From contig JAVBPH010000004.1 of the NCBI GenBank assembly GCA_031549725.1, positions 1-64,000 of the forward strand: a stretch of DNA of 64,000 bases, written 5' to 3'. This document shows positions 1 to 7,385 of the stretch, piece by piece. The notes beneath the pieces are model-generated. The model was not told the origin of the DNA. It searched no databases and saw only the letters and a program-made list of their open reading frames with translations. This stretch comes from UBA937 sp031549725 (GTDB taxonomy: Bacteria > Spirochaetota > Spirochaetia > Treponematales > Breznakiellaceae). The position numbers and the translations under genes were made by a program. Within the stretch, counting starts at the first letter, position 1. The number at the start of each line of letters is the position of its first letter.

Positions 1-139
1 GCTTTTTCAAAATGTCAAATTTTGAAAAAGCAACCTTAGATGTAAGTGCAGAAAGAATACTATTTTATTTATGGGTAAGGAAATAGCATTCTTTCTGCAA
101 AAGCCTTTTTCAAAACTAACCGAGTTTTGAAAAAGGCTC
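1..139 (+). repeat. three-hairpin repeat element, copy A (left edge cut by window)
   Basis: This stretch folds into three consecutive hairpins: CTTTTTCAAAAT/ATTTTGAAAAAG around 1-31, GCAGAAAGAAT/ATTCTTTCTGC at about 48-98, and GCCTTTTTCAAAACT/AGTTTTGAAAAAGGC at about 103-138. A second copy lies inverted at 36667-36808 and, read by eye, differs at about one position. A single-hairpin fragment lies at 29437-29473. Both full copies carry the same 24-codon reading frame (13-87 here), beginning MSNFEKATLDV. No transposase is linked to either copy. A small non-autonomous mobile element or a structured intergenic repeat is inferred. Confidence 0.8.
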
Positions 140-219
140 AGTAAAGAAAAAATAATCATTCCCATTCTGTTATGAGATATGCCGCTGGGGAGATAAATAA
201 TAATTAAGGAAATAAAACC

Positions 220-591
220 ATGACTAATAAAAATGATGTGAAAATAAAACTGTGTATCAATGGTGAAAAAGCCATTGTTAGGATGTACGACAACCCAACC
301 AGTCAGGACTTTCTGGAACTGCTTCCCCTTACGGTCACTATGGAAGAATATGCGGGAACCGAAAAAATAGCATATCTGCCAAGAAAATTATCCACCCACG
401 CGGCACCACCCGGAAGTGATCCGGTTACCGGAGATTTTGCTTATTATGTTCCCTGGGGAAATATCGCGGTTTTCTACCGGGATTTCCGTTACTCCGGGGA
501 ACTGATTATCCTGGGGACCGCTGAATCCGGGCTGGAAAAACTAACCCGGGCGGAAGGAAATTTTACCGCAACCATTGAAATCATGGAGTAA
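220..591 (+). CDS. cyclophilin-like fold protein
   Basis: This 123-residue protein starts at an ATG preceded by AAGGAAAT. It matches the small bacterial cyclophilin-like family, a single compact beta-barrel domain, through segments such as FLELLPLTVTMEEY, the PPGSDP loop followed by AYYVPWGN, and a glycine-rich FYRDFRYSGELIILG stretch. These are known cyclophilin-like features. There is no signal peptide or membrane segment, so it is probably cytoplasmic. Members of this family generally lack the catalytic residues of true peptidyl-prolyl isomerases, and the substrate is unknown. The next gene converges on it from the minus strand. The family assignment is from recognition of the pattern and was not tested by search. 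Confidence 0.75.
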   Translation: MTNKNDVKIKLCINGEKAIVRMYDNPTSQDFLELLPLTVTMEEYAGTEKIAYLPRKLSTHAAPPGSDPVTGDFAYYVPWGNIAVFYRDFRYSGELIILGTAESGLEKLTRAEGNFTATIEIME

Positions 592-612
592 ATTAAAAGA
601 TATAAATTTATA

Positions 613-1947
613 TTATTTTGCTGTGTATCCCGCTATGTTCAAAATATCCCAGGGTTTTGAAAACGGCGGAGAATAACATAAATCAAGCAGGCCAAGCTGT
701 TTTATTTTCATGTTGCCCGCAATAGCAGCTGCCAGTACGTCCGTCCGGAGAACCGCCCCCTGGCCTCCTGCCACCTGCCCGCCCAGCAGCCTGCCATCGG
801 AAGGTGAATAAACCACTTTCACATCTATGTTTTTCTGTCCGGGATACGATACCGGATGATCCTTGTCCGTGACAAAAACACACTCATACGGGATTCCGTA
901 CTTGATGGCATCATTTTCGGTAATACCTGTCCGGCCCGCTTCCAGGTCCATCAGCTTAAGAGCCGCCGATCCAAGGATACTTTCCACGGCGGCATCTCCT
1001 CCGCAGAGATTCTCCCCGGTGATTCTTCCGGCCTTATTGGCAATACCCGCCAGGGGAGCATACACTTCGGTACCCGCAGTTAAATGATGTACCGCAGCAC
1101 AATCCCCCGCGGCATAAATATCTTCCACATTGGTCCGGCAGCGGTTGTCGGTTTTGATAGCCCCATTGGGAAGCATTGCCAGACCGGCATCTTTCAGGAA
1201 TGCCGTATTGGGTTTTATCCCGGCAGCCACAATAACCAGATCCGCCGGATATTTCCCCTTATCGGTGATAACCTGTTCTACCCGGCCTGTGCCGGAAAAT
1301 TCCAGGACCTTTTCACTTACATGAAGCTTAATACCCTGGGACACCAGTTCCTTTTCCAGAAGATCGGTAATTTCTTTGTCAAATGCATCCGGCAAAACCC
1401 TGTCGTCCAGTTGGATCAGCTGGACGGCTTTTCCCCGGTTCTTCAGGGCTTCGGCCATTTCCAGCCCAATAAATCCCCCGCCGATAATCACCGTATTCCG
1501 GATACTGCTGTCCCCAAGTTTTGCTTTTAACGTAATTCCATCTTCATATGTTTTTACAAAATGAATATTTTCCAGTAGAGCATTTTTAAACGGAGGCATC
1601 ACCGGACTTGCCCCGGAGGCAATCATAAGTTTGTCGTAATGGTCCGTAAAAATTTCTCCGGTTACAAGATTCTTAACCCCAACCTGTTTTGCCTTTGGAT
1701 CCAAAGCAATCACCTCGTTTTGGATCCGCATATCAATGCCATCCCGGAGAATTTTTTCATAGGACCTGGCAATAAGCACCCCGGGATCATCCACAAATCC
1801 CCCGATAAAATAGGGCAATCCGCATGCGCCGAGGGAAGGGTATGCTGTTTTTTCATATACCGTTACTTCCCATTCCCTTTTAAGCCTTTTGATTTTTGCC
1901 GCCGCGCTCATTCCCGCGGCAACTCCTCCGATGATAATAATTTTCAT
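613..1947 (-). CDS. FAD-dependent CoA-disulfide reductase-like oxidoreductase
   Basis: This is a 444-residue pyridine nucleotide-disulfide oxidoreductase. The N-terminus carries the FAD-binding GGVAAG motif (residues 7-12), followed at residues 38-46 by SLGACGLPY. This matches the single-cysteine active site (here Cys42) of CoA-disulfide reductases and NADH oxidases of that family. A second Rossmann motif, IIGGGFIGLEMAE, follows around residue 155 for NAD(P)H, and a dimerisation domain with YSPPFSKPWD lies at the C-terminus. No rhodanese domain is fused. The ATG at 1947 was chosen over upstream starts because it begins the FAD motif and follows AAGGATGGGATC. It lies 64 bases downstream of the pirin gene on the same strand. 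The two may be cotranscribed for redox or oxygen-stress functions. Whether the substrate is CoA disulfide, polysulfide or oxygen cannot be told. Confidence 0.85.
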   Translation of the reverse strand: MKIIIIGGVAAGMSAAAKIKRLKREWEVTVYEKTAYPSLGACGLPYFIGGFVDDPGVLIARSYEKILRDGIDMRIQNEVIALDPKAKQVGVKNLVTGEIFTDHYDKLMIASGASPVMPPFKNALLENIHFVKTYEDGITLKAKLGDSSIRNTVIIGGGFIGLEMAEALKNRGKAVQLIQLDDRVLPDAFDKEITDLLEKELVSQGIKLHVSEKVLEFSGTGRVEQVITDKGKYPADLVIVAAGIKPNTAFLKDAGLAMLPNGAIKTDNRCRTNVEDIYAAGDCAAVHHLTAGTEVYAPLAGIANKAGRITGENLCGGDAAVESILGSAALKLMDLEAGRTGITENDAIKYGIPYECVFVTDKDHPVSYPGQKNIDVKVVYSPSDGRLLGGQVAGGQGAVLRTDVLAAAIAGNMKIKQLGLLDLCYSPPFSKPWDILNIAGYTAK

Positions 1948-2011
1948 GATCCCATCCTTTTTAAATTTTTCGCGGGCTGTACATTTCCTAAAATGATAAT
2001 AAATACCTCTT

Positions 2012-2845
2012 CTATTTCTTGATAAACGTTCCCAACTGGAGTTCTTCAAAGGCATGTATCAATTCATCCTGGGTATTCATTACAATTGGACCGCCCCAGG
2101 CAACCGGTTCATGCAGGGGACGCCCGGCATACAGCATAAGATGAAGCCCTTTTCCCCCGGCCCGGATGTACACACCGTCCCCCTCACCGAATATAACCGC
2201 GGTCCTTCTGCCGGCATGCTGTGTTCCCCCAGGACCAAAATGCCCATCCCCCTCCAGGGTATACACCAATACTGTGGATTCCTGGTCCACAGGAACGGAT
2301 AATTCCTTCCCGGGATTAAGCCGGATGTCCAGCATCAGAGCCTTTACAAAATGGGTATCCGCACCATGGATATTATTGAAACTGCCGGCGATCACCCTCA
2401 CGGTACCTTCCGGAAGTTCAACGGTTTTAATCATACTGCTGTTAATTTCAAAATATCTGGGAGCGGTCATTTTATCTTTTTTGGGAAGGTTTATCCAAAG
2501 CTGCAGACCAAAAAGACGGGGACCTTTCTGGGGCATCTCCTCGTGCAGGACCCCTCTGCCTGCGGTCATCCACTGGGACTCCCCCGGAAGGATAGCCCCC
2601 TGGTTGCCAAGGCTGTCCTCGTGATTGATCTGCCCATCAATTACATAGGTTACCGTTTCTATTCCCCGGTGGGGATGCAGGGGAAACCCCTTGATGTAAT
2701 CATCAGGATTATCCGAATCAAATGCATCTAAAAGCAGAAACGGATCCGCCTCCTTAATATCATTGTAGCTGATCACCCGGGTCAATTTAACGCCAACCCC
2801 ATCCACGGCGGGATGTCCTTTTACTATTTTGATAATGTCCTTCAT
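2012..2845 (-). CDS. pirin family protein
   Basis: This 277-residue bicupin of the pirin family is near the usual length. The N-terminal cupin has the family signature PLHPHRGIETVTYVIDG (about residues 55-71), with metal-binding histidines in HPHRG. The GVLHEEMP segment near residue 98 contributes further ligands. The C-terminal cupin ends in GRPLHEPVAWGGPIVMN, also typical. The ATG at 2845 follows AAAGGCGGG and begins at the conserved region, so it is preferred to a start 33 bases upstream. Pirins are Fe(II)-binding proteins, some with quercetin dioxygenase activity. The function here is not known. It precedes the disulfide reductase-like gene on the same strand, suggesting a small redox operon. 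Confidence 0.9.
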   Translation of the reverse strand: MKDIIKIVKGHPAVDGVGVKLTRVISYNDIKEADPFLLLDAFDSDNPDDYIKGFPLHPHRGIETVTYVIDGQINHEDSLGNQGAILPGESQWMTAGRGVLHEEMPQKGPRLFGLQLWINLPKKDKMTAPRYFEINSSMIKTVELPEGTVRVIAGSFNNIHGADTHFVKALMLDIRLNPGKELSVPVDQESTVLVYTLEGDGHFGPGGTQHAGRRTAVIFGEGDGVYIRAGGKGLHLMLYAGRPLHEPVAWGGPIVMNTQDELIHAFEELQLGTFIKK

Positions 2846-3017
2846 TATAAATCCCGCCTTTTTACATCGCCCCGGCAATTATGGTTCCGGGATAGTATTT
2901 GATTCTATATATAATATACTCCATGGGAATTATTGAGTCAAAACAGGGATTCTCCTGGATTTCTTAGCATTAATCCTGAAAATATGAGGGATGGGATTGC
3001 ATTTAATTGATAAGGAA

Positions 3018-3045
3018 CCAAAAAAGCAACCGCAGGGCCAGGCCC
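3018..3045. terminator. strong GC-rich hairpin, likely terminator
   Basis: A perfect 10-bp stem (CCGCAGGGCC with its complement) is followed by TTTT on the plus strand and flanked by an A-run on the other side, so it could terminate in either direction. It lies in the gap between the efflux adaptor gene and the pirin gene, both on the minus strand. Confidence 0.6.
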
Positions 3046-3089
3046 TGCGGTTTTGTAGAAGGAAGAAATTCATTTATTAAAATCAACAA

Positions 3090-3224
3090 CCCCGCCGCAA
3101 GCAGCGGGGTATGTTGGTTCTGTAAGGTATGGATTTTATGCGGGTTTTATACCCCGCACAACAATTTCGTTGTTGCTTCAAAGAATCGCCCTAAAGAGCG
3201 GGGTATGAAACCCGCCTGCGAATC
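3090..3224 (+). repeat. structured intergenic repeat, copy 1
   Basis: It shares TTGGTTCTGTAAGGTATGG, a following GCGGGTTT and a closing AAACCCGCCTGCGAAT with copies at 39771-39920 and 58131-58280. The arms GCGGGTTTTATACCCCGC (3140-3157) and GCGGGGTATGAAACCCGC (3198-3215) pair over 18 bp with a single G-T wobble. The inner arm differs from the other copies in a compensated way. It sits just beyond the stop of the efflux adaptor gene. Confidence 0.8.
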
Positions 3225-3301
3225 AAGCTTTTCCGGGGCTTACTATCCGGAATGCTTTAATTTTAATCACTGGGAATGGTTTTTTTCTTATAATAACCTC
3301 C

Positions 3302-4234
3302 TTATGCCTGACTTCTGGCATTAACAACTTTCACTAAAGCTCCATCGGTGAGGAACTGCTGTCCCTGGATTACCACCGAATCCCCTGCACTCAATCCGGA
3401 TTTCACTTCTGTCAGATCATCTACTGTCACGCCCAAATCAACCTTTTTCATGCTGACCTGGTCGATGCCTTCCAGCACATACACGTAGGTTGATCCCCTG
3501 GTCTGTACCACCGCTTCCGCAGGTATGGTTACCACATCACTGTAGGTCCGGGTATTCAGTTTTACCCTGGCGAACATCCCCGCATTAACCCTTGTATCAT
3601 CGTGGTCAAACTTAAGCACAATCTTCTTGGTCCGGGAGTTCGGGTCCACCACGGGGGATACGTTCACCACAGTGGCGCTGAACAGTTCACCGGGGAATGC
3701 CTGGAGGGTAACCCCGGCTTTCAGCCCTTCCTTCAGCTGTCCCACTTCCCGTTCAGGAATAAGTACCTCAATTTCCAGGTCCTTCATCACCGAAATGGTG
3801 GTGATGGCAGAAGCCGTGGAAACCGTGGATCCAATTGCCATGGGAGTGGTGGTTACGATCCCGGCGATGGGAGCGTACACTGGGCTGAGGGAATAGGTGG
3901 TTCCGGGTCTGGAGGGATCCACCTCAGCAATGAGCTGGCCCTTGCGGACGGTGGAACCCAATCCCACTTTCATGGAAACGATTTTCCCTGATGCATCGGG
4001 CACCACCGATACCTGCTGTTCGGTTATGATATTCCCGTTAGTTTCGAGATATGCCTGAAGGGTTTGCACCCCGGCGGATTCGATGCGGACGGAGAACACC
4101 GGATCTTCCAATACGGAAGTTCCCCGGTTCTGAGCACCCGGGCCTGCTTCATTTGCAGCCACGATGGGTGGAACGACGATACAAGCTGCTGCAGCCAAAG
4201 CAACCAAGCTAAGGATAATCACCTTTTTTTTCAT
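3302..4234 (-). CDS. periplasmic adaptor (membrane fusion) subunit of an efflux pump
   Basis: This 310-residue HlyD/AcrA-type protein bridges an inner-membrane pump and an outer-membrane channel. An N-terminal membrane anchor or signal (IILSLVALAAAACIVVPP) is followed by a lipoyl-like half-motif (VVPDASGKIVSMKVGLGSTV), a second half (YAPIAGIVTTTPMAIGSTV), a beta-barrel domain (EVLIPEREVGQLKEG) and a membrane-proximal domain ending GDSVVIQGQQFLTDGA. It has almost no alpha-hairpin, as in short treponemal adaptors. The ATG at 4234 follows AAGGAG by six bases. A conserved frame extends upstream but lacks a ribosome site. No RND or ABC pump gene is next to it, which is unusual. The partner must lie elsewhere or have been lost. 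Confidence 0.85.
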   Translation of the reverse strand: MKKKVIILSLVALAAAACIVVPPIVAANEAGPGAQNRGTSVLEDPVFSVRIESAGVQTLQAYLETNGNIITEQQVSVVPDASGKIVSMKVGLGSTVRKGQLIAEVDPSRPGTTYSLSPVYAPIAGIVTTTPMAIGSTVSTASAITTISVMKDLEIEVLIPEREVGQLKEGLKAGVTLQAFPGELFSATVVNVSPVVDPNSRTKKIVLKFDHDDTRVNAGMFARVKLNTRTYSDVVTIPAEAVVQTRGSTYVYVLEGIDQVSMKKVDLGVTVDDLTEVKSGLSAGDSVVIQGQQFLTDGALVKVVNARSQA

Positions 4235-4635
4235 GTTAACTCCTTCATAATGTCCCAACAGGAACATTCGGTTATTTATTTCATTCCATGTTGATTTTGT
4301 TATAACCAAAAGATACGTCACTTCCGGGGCAAATGCCATAAACAGGAAATAAAGGTTTTATAACTTTTTGTTATATTCTTTGCTTCCGAAAAGGCTGTGA
4401 GAACCATGATAAGAGTGGTTTAGGGCGAAGTAATTAGGATATTTTTTTATATATTTAAGCAGCGAGAATATCGTTTAAAAACAGGATAATACGTAAGCGC
4501 TGGATTCTGACAGAACCCGGCGCTTATAATATACTCCGGTCCTCAGCTTGAGAGTACAAGACCAAAGAAACAGCGTCGGACTTCCGGGGCAGAACGGGGT
4601 GGATATTTTTGGAATCCCCCTGTACTAGGTGATTA
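4235..4635. other. intergenic region with one imperfect stem-loop
   Basis: About 400 bases lie between the VOC gene and the adaptor gene. The only structure seen is an imperfect hairpin at about 4492-4531 (TAAGCGCTGG pairing with CCCGGCGCTTA). The adaptor promoter should lie in the AT-rich stretch near 4340-4460, but no clear -35/-10 pair was seen. Confidence 0.4.
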
Positions 4636-5094
4636 TCAATTCTGGTATTGTCTCACTAAATCGATAGGAAACATGGTCCGTTCGGCAACTTCCTCTTCTG
4701 ACATACCCTGCCCAAGGAAACGCCTGATGACCACACCCATACCCTCTGCAATTTCTACAATATGTCCGTCCGGATCATATATACGGATATCCCACTGTCC
4801 CCAGGGGTATTCCTTTATTTCGTGTACCCAGAGTAATCCGGATGTATTTTTCAATTCTGTGTAAACCGAATCCAGGTCTTCTACTTCAAAATAGATCTGA
4901 AAATTATGGGACCGTTCACACACACTATCCGGCGGAATACCAACCAGTTCGGCATATCCCTGCTGCAGGGAAAAACCTTCATAGGTTACATGCACCCCAA
5001 TATCCATCAGAATATTTTGATGAAGTACCTTTTCATAAAAATGCTTGGATACGGCCATGTCTTTGACCACCAACAGACAACCCTGATATTTCAT
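4636..5094 (-). CDS. VOC family (glyoxalase/dioxygenase-like) protein
   Basis: This 152-residue protein has one vicinal-oxygen-chelate module pair. It opens with a CLLVVKDMAVSKHFYEKVL strand-helix, has a central FQIYFEVEDLDSVYTEL repeat, and ends with the characteristic WDIRIYDPDGHIVEIAEGM. The last 25 residues form a polar tail with GMSEEEVAERT. VOC proteins bind a metal and act as glyoxalases, dioxygenases or drug-binding resistance proteins. Nothing visible fixes the substrate. Its start codon overlaps the stop of the AraC regulator by one base (TAATG), so the two are translationally coupled and the regulator probably controls or senses the ligand of this protein. Confidence 0.8.
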   Translation of the reverse strand: MKYQGCLLVVKDMAVSKHFYEKVLHQNILMDIGVHVTYEGFSLQQGYAELVGIPPDSVCERSHNFQIYFEVEDLDSVYTELKNTSGLLWVHEIKEYPWGQWDIRIYDPDGHIVEIAEGMGVVIRRFLGQGMSEEEVAERTMFPIDLVRQYQN

Positions 5095-5927
5095 TATTTA
5101 TTTTCCTCCGGATACAGGGTAGTAATTATCCCGGATTCATCATAGTAAAAATCAGACATTTCCTTCAAATAATCCTGCGGCGTAAATCCGCTGATTGCCT
5201 TAAAATCCTTATCAAAATGAGGCTGGTCAAAATATCCGGCTTCCTGAGATACCGTCGCAAAAACACAGGGTGACCTTTGCATATACTTAAGCGCATAATT
5301 AAAGCGGCTTATGCGGGAATAACTTTTAACATTCATGCCAATTTGCCTGAGAAACAGACGGTTCAGCTGCCGTTCGCTGTAACCTGCCCTCCGGGCTGCT
5401 TCTTTTACCGGCATTTGCCCATGGCTATTCGAGATATCCTCCACCGCCGAAAACAGGGCATTTGAAACAATCCCGCGCTCCAAACGGCGGTATAAAATGG
5501 CATCGCAGGCATGGACTAAATCGGCTATTGTTTTTGTTGTTAAAAAGACATGGCAAAGGGAACAAAAAAGGTCGCTATCAACATCCTCCAGGGATAAACG
5601 CAGATCCGCAAACCCGGCCTGATTTTGGCGTGTCAATTGATATAGGGCAAACGGCGATAGTTGTATCAATAACAAAATACGGTATTTATTTGGCTCAGAT
5701 CCAAGCAAGGTAGGAGTCATGGAAGCTCCCCATAATTCAGCAAAAACAGTATTCCCGTCAAAGGCAAGAGAAAGCGTCCCGCAGGCATCGGGCATCAGGG
5801 TGTAACGGTCAACAAACATACTGCAGGCAGGAAATACAATGTTATAAAAAAGGATGTATTTACGGAGGGACTCATGCGGATAAATGATATTAAAAGTATT
5901 ACCGCTTTCAATAAATATATTGCCCAT
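5094..5927 (-). CDS. AraC family transcriptional regulator
   Basis: This 277-residue regulator has a C-terminal AraC-type double helix-turn-helix. The first helix pair contains AARRAGYSERQLNRLF, and the second contains EAGYFDQPHFDKDFKAISG followed by TPQDY (about residues 175-265). The N-terminal 150 residues form a beta-rich ligand-binding half of the DUF6597 kind often attached to AraC domains, starting with YPHESLRKYILFYNIVFP. Its stop overlaps the start of the VOC gene, giving a two-gene operon. Autoregulation from the AT-rich upstream region is likely but not shown. The ligand is unknown. Confidence 0.85.
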   Translation of the reverse strand: MGNIFIESGNTFNIIYPHESLRKYILFYNIVFPACSMFVDRYTLMPDACGTLSLAFDGNTVFAELWGASMTPTLLGSEPNKYRILLLIQLSPFALYQLTRQNQAGFADLRLSLEDVDSDLFCSLCHVFLTTKTIADLVHACDAILYRRLERGIVSNALFSAVEDISNSHGQMPVKEAARRAGYSERQLNRLFLRQIGMNVKSYSRISRFNYALKYMQRSPCVFATVSQEAGYFDQPHFDKDFKAISGFTPQDYLKEMSDFYYDESGIITTLYPEENK

Positions 5928-6046
5928 GGATATTACTTACTCCATCGATTTATGTAATTATAAATATATCATAGGTTTTGCTTTTCATCAAAGCTTCCAG
6001 GACAACGAACATATATTCTGATATTTTAATAATTAAGGAGGTGCAT

Positions 6047-6148
6047 ATGAACAATAAAAGAATACTTGCATTGCTCATCGATTTTTTTATTACCTGCATT
6101 CTTCAATCAATCCTGACAGTACTCTTCCTAATTCTGCCAAATGAATAA
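6047..6148 (+). CDS. 33-residue membrane peptide, probable N-terminal remnant of an RDD-family protein
   Basis: A strong ribosome site (AAGGAGGTG) directly precedes an ATG that opens a 33-codon frame, MNNKRILALLIDFFITCILQ and onward, ending LPNE. It consists of one hydrophobic helix. Arg followed by an Asp inside the helix (RILALLIDFF) is the way RDD-family proteins begin, and such proteins normally run past 130 residues. The frame stops just after the first helix and the following sequence has no continuation that could be recognised. It is either a truncated gene with an intact translation start or a genuine small membrane peptide. Confidence 0.45.
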   Translation: MNNKRILALLIDFFITCILQSILTVLFLILPNE

Positions 6149-6433
6149 ACCAGGTGTACGTTCCGTTAGCGTTCGGGCTTTAAGATACGGACCGGCAAAG
6201 ACATTATTCGCAGTTGGGCGCCGGTGGCAGAAGGCCTTCAACCTGGACTAGCAATTCTTCCTGTTCCTTTATCTTAGGCTGCAGAAATTTCAAGTCTGCA
6301 ATATAGTCTTATGGACACCGCACTCCATTATTCAGGGATGATGGAAAAACATGTTCTCCAGCCTGAAATCTCCGGGAAATGCATCGGTGAGAAAATCACT
6401 TGGCCGGGTTCATAGAAAATTGAGAAATTCCTG
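6149..6433. other. non-coding or decayed region
   Basis: No convincing gene was seen in this 285-base stretch after the truncated RDD-like frame. A 34-codon frame at about 6311-6415 without a ribosome site was not accepted. The region is probably decayed coding sequence. Confidence 0.4.
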
Positions 6434-6706
6434 TTATGATTCTTTCTTTATTTTCTCTCTAAGTGTTCTGATAACAAGGTCTTTGTCTTTTATGGTGTTA
6501 ATATAACTGATGTCATCAGTTGATAGCCGGCTTATTTTACTTAATTCTTCCAGTGAAAAGTCCCGGGCCATCGTTCCTATATTCTTAATATTTTTTAATC
6601 TATCTCTTGTATTTTCATCCAATTGCATAAGCTTAATCAGACTACGCAAGGCCAATACAGCTGAAACAGCACAAACTATGGTCACAATAAAACTAATAAT
6701 ATACAT
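6434..6706 (-). CDS. small single-pass membrane protein of unknown function
   Basis: This 90-residue protein has one N-terminal transmembrane helix (IISFIVTIVCAVSAVLALRSL, residues 3-23 or so). A charged cytoplasmic tail follows, with alternating acidic and basic residues and coiled-coil-like character (NTRDRLKNIKNIGTMARDF, then IKDKDLVIRTLREKIKKES). GGAG lies ten bases before the ATG. The preceding frame overlaps its start by 14 bases. No family was recognised. Confidence 0.55.
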   Translation of the reverse strand: MYIISFIVTIVCAVSAVLALRSLIKLMQLDENTRDRLKNIKNIGTMARDFSLEELSKISRLSTDDISYINTIKDKDLVIRTLREKIKKES

Positions 6707-6884
6707 GTCTTTCCCACTCCTTATTCGGGATTATCCGGTACCTTCCGGGATCAATTTTCCAGGATGTGGCAGTCCCATCAGAACCCTGGTCCCATTCCTT
6801 TTTATATTCGACATCCAGACCGATCCCCACACCTGTATATTTGGGATCAACGGGCATATAATGAACCTCCCCGCGGCGAGCCAC
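6693..6884 (-). pseudogene. short frame, probably a C-terminal gene remnant
   Basis: This 63-codon frame contains PKYTGVGIGLDVEYKKEW and SWKIDPGRYRIIPNKEWER, which read like a real protein end. There is no ribosome site before its possible starts, and its first codons run into repeat-like DNA at 6870-6930. It is probably the tail of a lost gene. It overlaps the start of the next membrane protein gene by 14 bases, so a translated coupled gene cannot be excluded. Confidence 0.35.
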
Positions 6885-6918
6885 GGGAAGTTTCGTTCGA
6901 GGGGAAATTTATAATACC

Positions 6919-7060
6919 GTCTGGTTTAATCAACCTTCGGTTGGTTCATTAAGGAAGTAATTTTATAGCCGCTCCCGCGGCCTGAGAATACCATAACCTG
7001 TAAGCTTTGAGCCCTCTGAGTCGCGGCAAGCCGCGGGGTATTAAACCAGACTTCCGAATA
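6919..7060. repeat. structured intergenic repeat, copy 5 (degenerate)
   Basis: The arms GTCTGGTTTAAT (6919-6930) and ATTAAACCAGAC (7040-7051) pair perfectly over 12 bp, and the right arm is followed by TTCCGAATAAA, as in other copies. Compared with copy 2 (GTGGGTTTAAT/ATTAAACCCAC) the changes are on both sides of the stem, so pairing is kept. The repeat carries a GCGG-rich inner hairpin near 7022-7036. Confidence 0.65.
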
Positions 7061-7299
7061 AATACCAAAAGCATATCTGTTTTCTTAAACACCCAGCCAT
7101 CCTTTGTTTTGAAATTATTCTCCGCAATACAAGTATCATTCCATTTTGTTCCAGGATACACTTCTATTACTGATATTACAATATGGCTGGCAGGGATTTC
7201 CTTGTCTATCCCGAAAAACTGTATTAAATCATATTGCTGATAGGTGTGCTGGTTTTGCATGGAATGGATTGTTCGCGGGTTTGACACCCCCACAAACAA
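6949..7299 (-). pseudogene. remnant of a NADase-type glycan-binding domain protein
   Basis: Read on the minus strand, the frame contains YQQYDLIQFF and then HIVISVIEVYPGTKWNDTCI. This aligns with FEQYALKK and VIDDVYPGTIYNDTCISEV of the fusion protein at 24211-25806 and with EILSVYEGTRYQDTCINS of the protein at 53752-54531. The VYxGTxYxDTCI signature is typical of the discoidin-like NADase-type glycan-binding domain. Both ends of the frame run into structured repeats (copy 4 on the 5' side, copy 5 on the 3' side). No signal peptide or ribosome site remains, so this is a decayed fragment. Confidence 0.6.
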
Positions 7300-7375
7300 T
7301 CCCTTTATTTAGGAAACATGCCCTGAAGTCCGTATGCAGGAGCCGCACAGAGGCTATCAAACCCGCATGCGAATC
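7243..7375 (+). repeat. structured intergenic repeat, copy 4
   Basis: It starts with GTGTGCTGGTTTTGCATGG, aligning with the TTGGTTCTGTAAGGTATGG opening of copies 1-3. The outer stem is GCGGGTTTGA (7275-7284) with TCAAACCCGC (7357-7366), a further compensated variant. The right arm is followed by ATGCGAATCCGG. It ends about ten bases before the start codon of uup, so a transcript of uup may begin inside or just before this structure. Confidence 0.7.
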
Positions 7376-7385
7376 CGGTATACTC

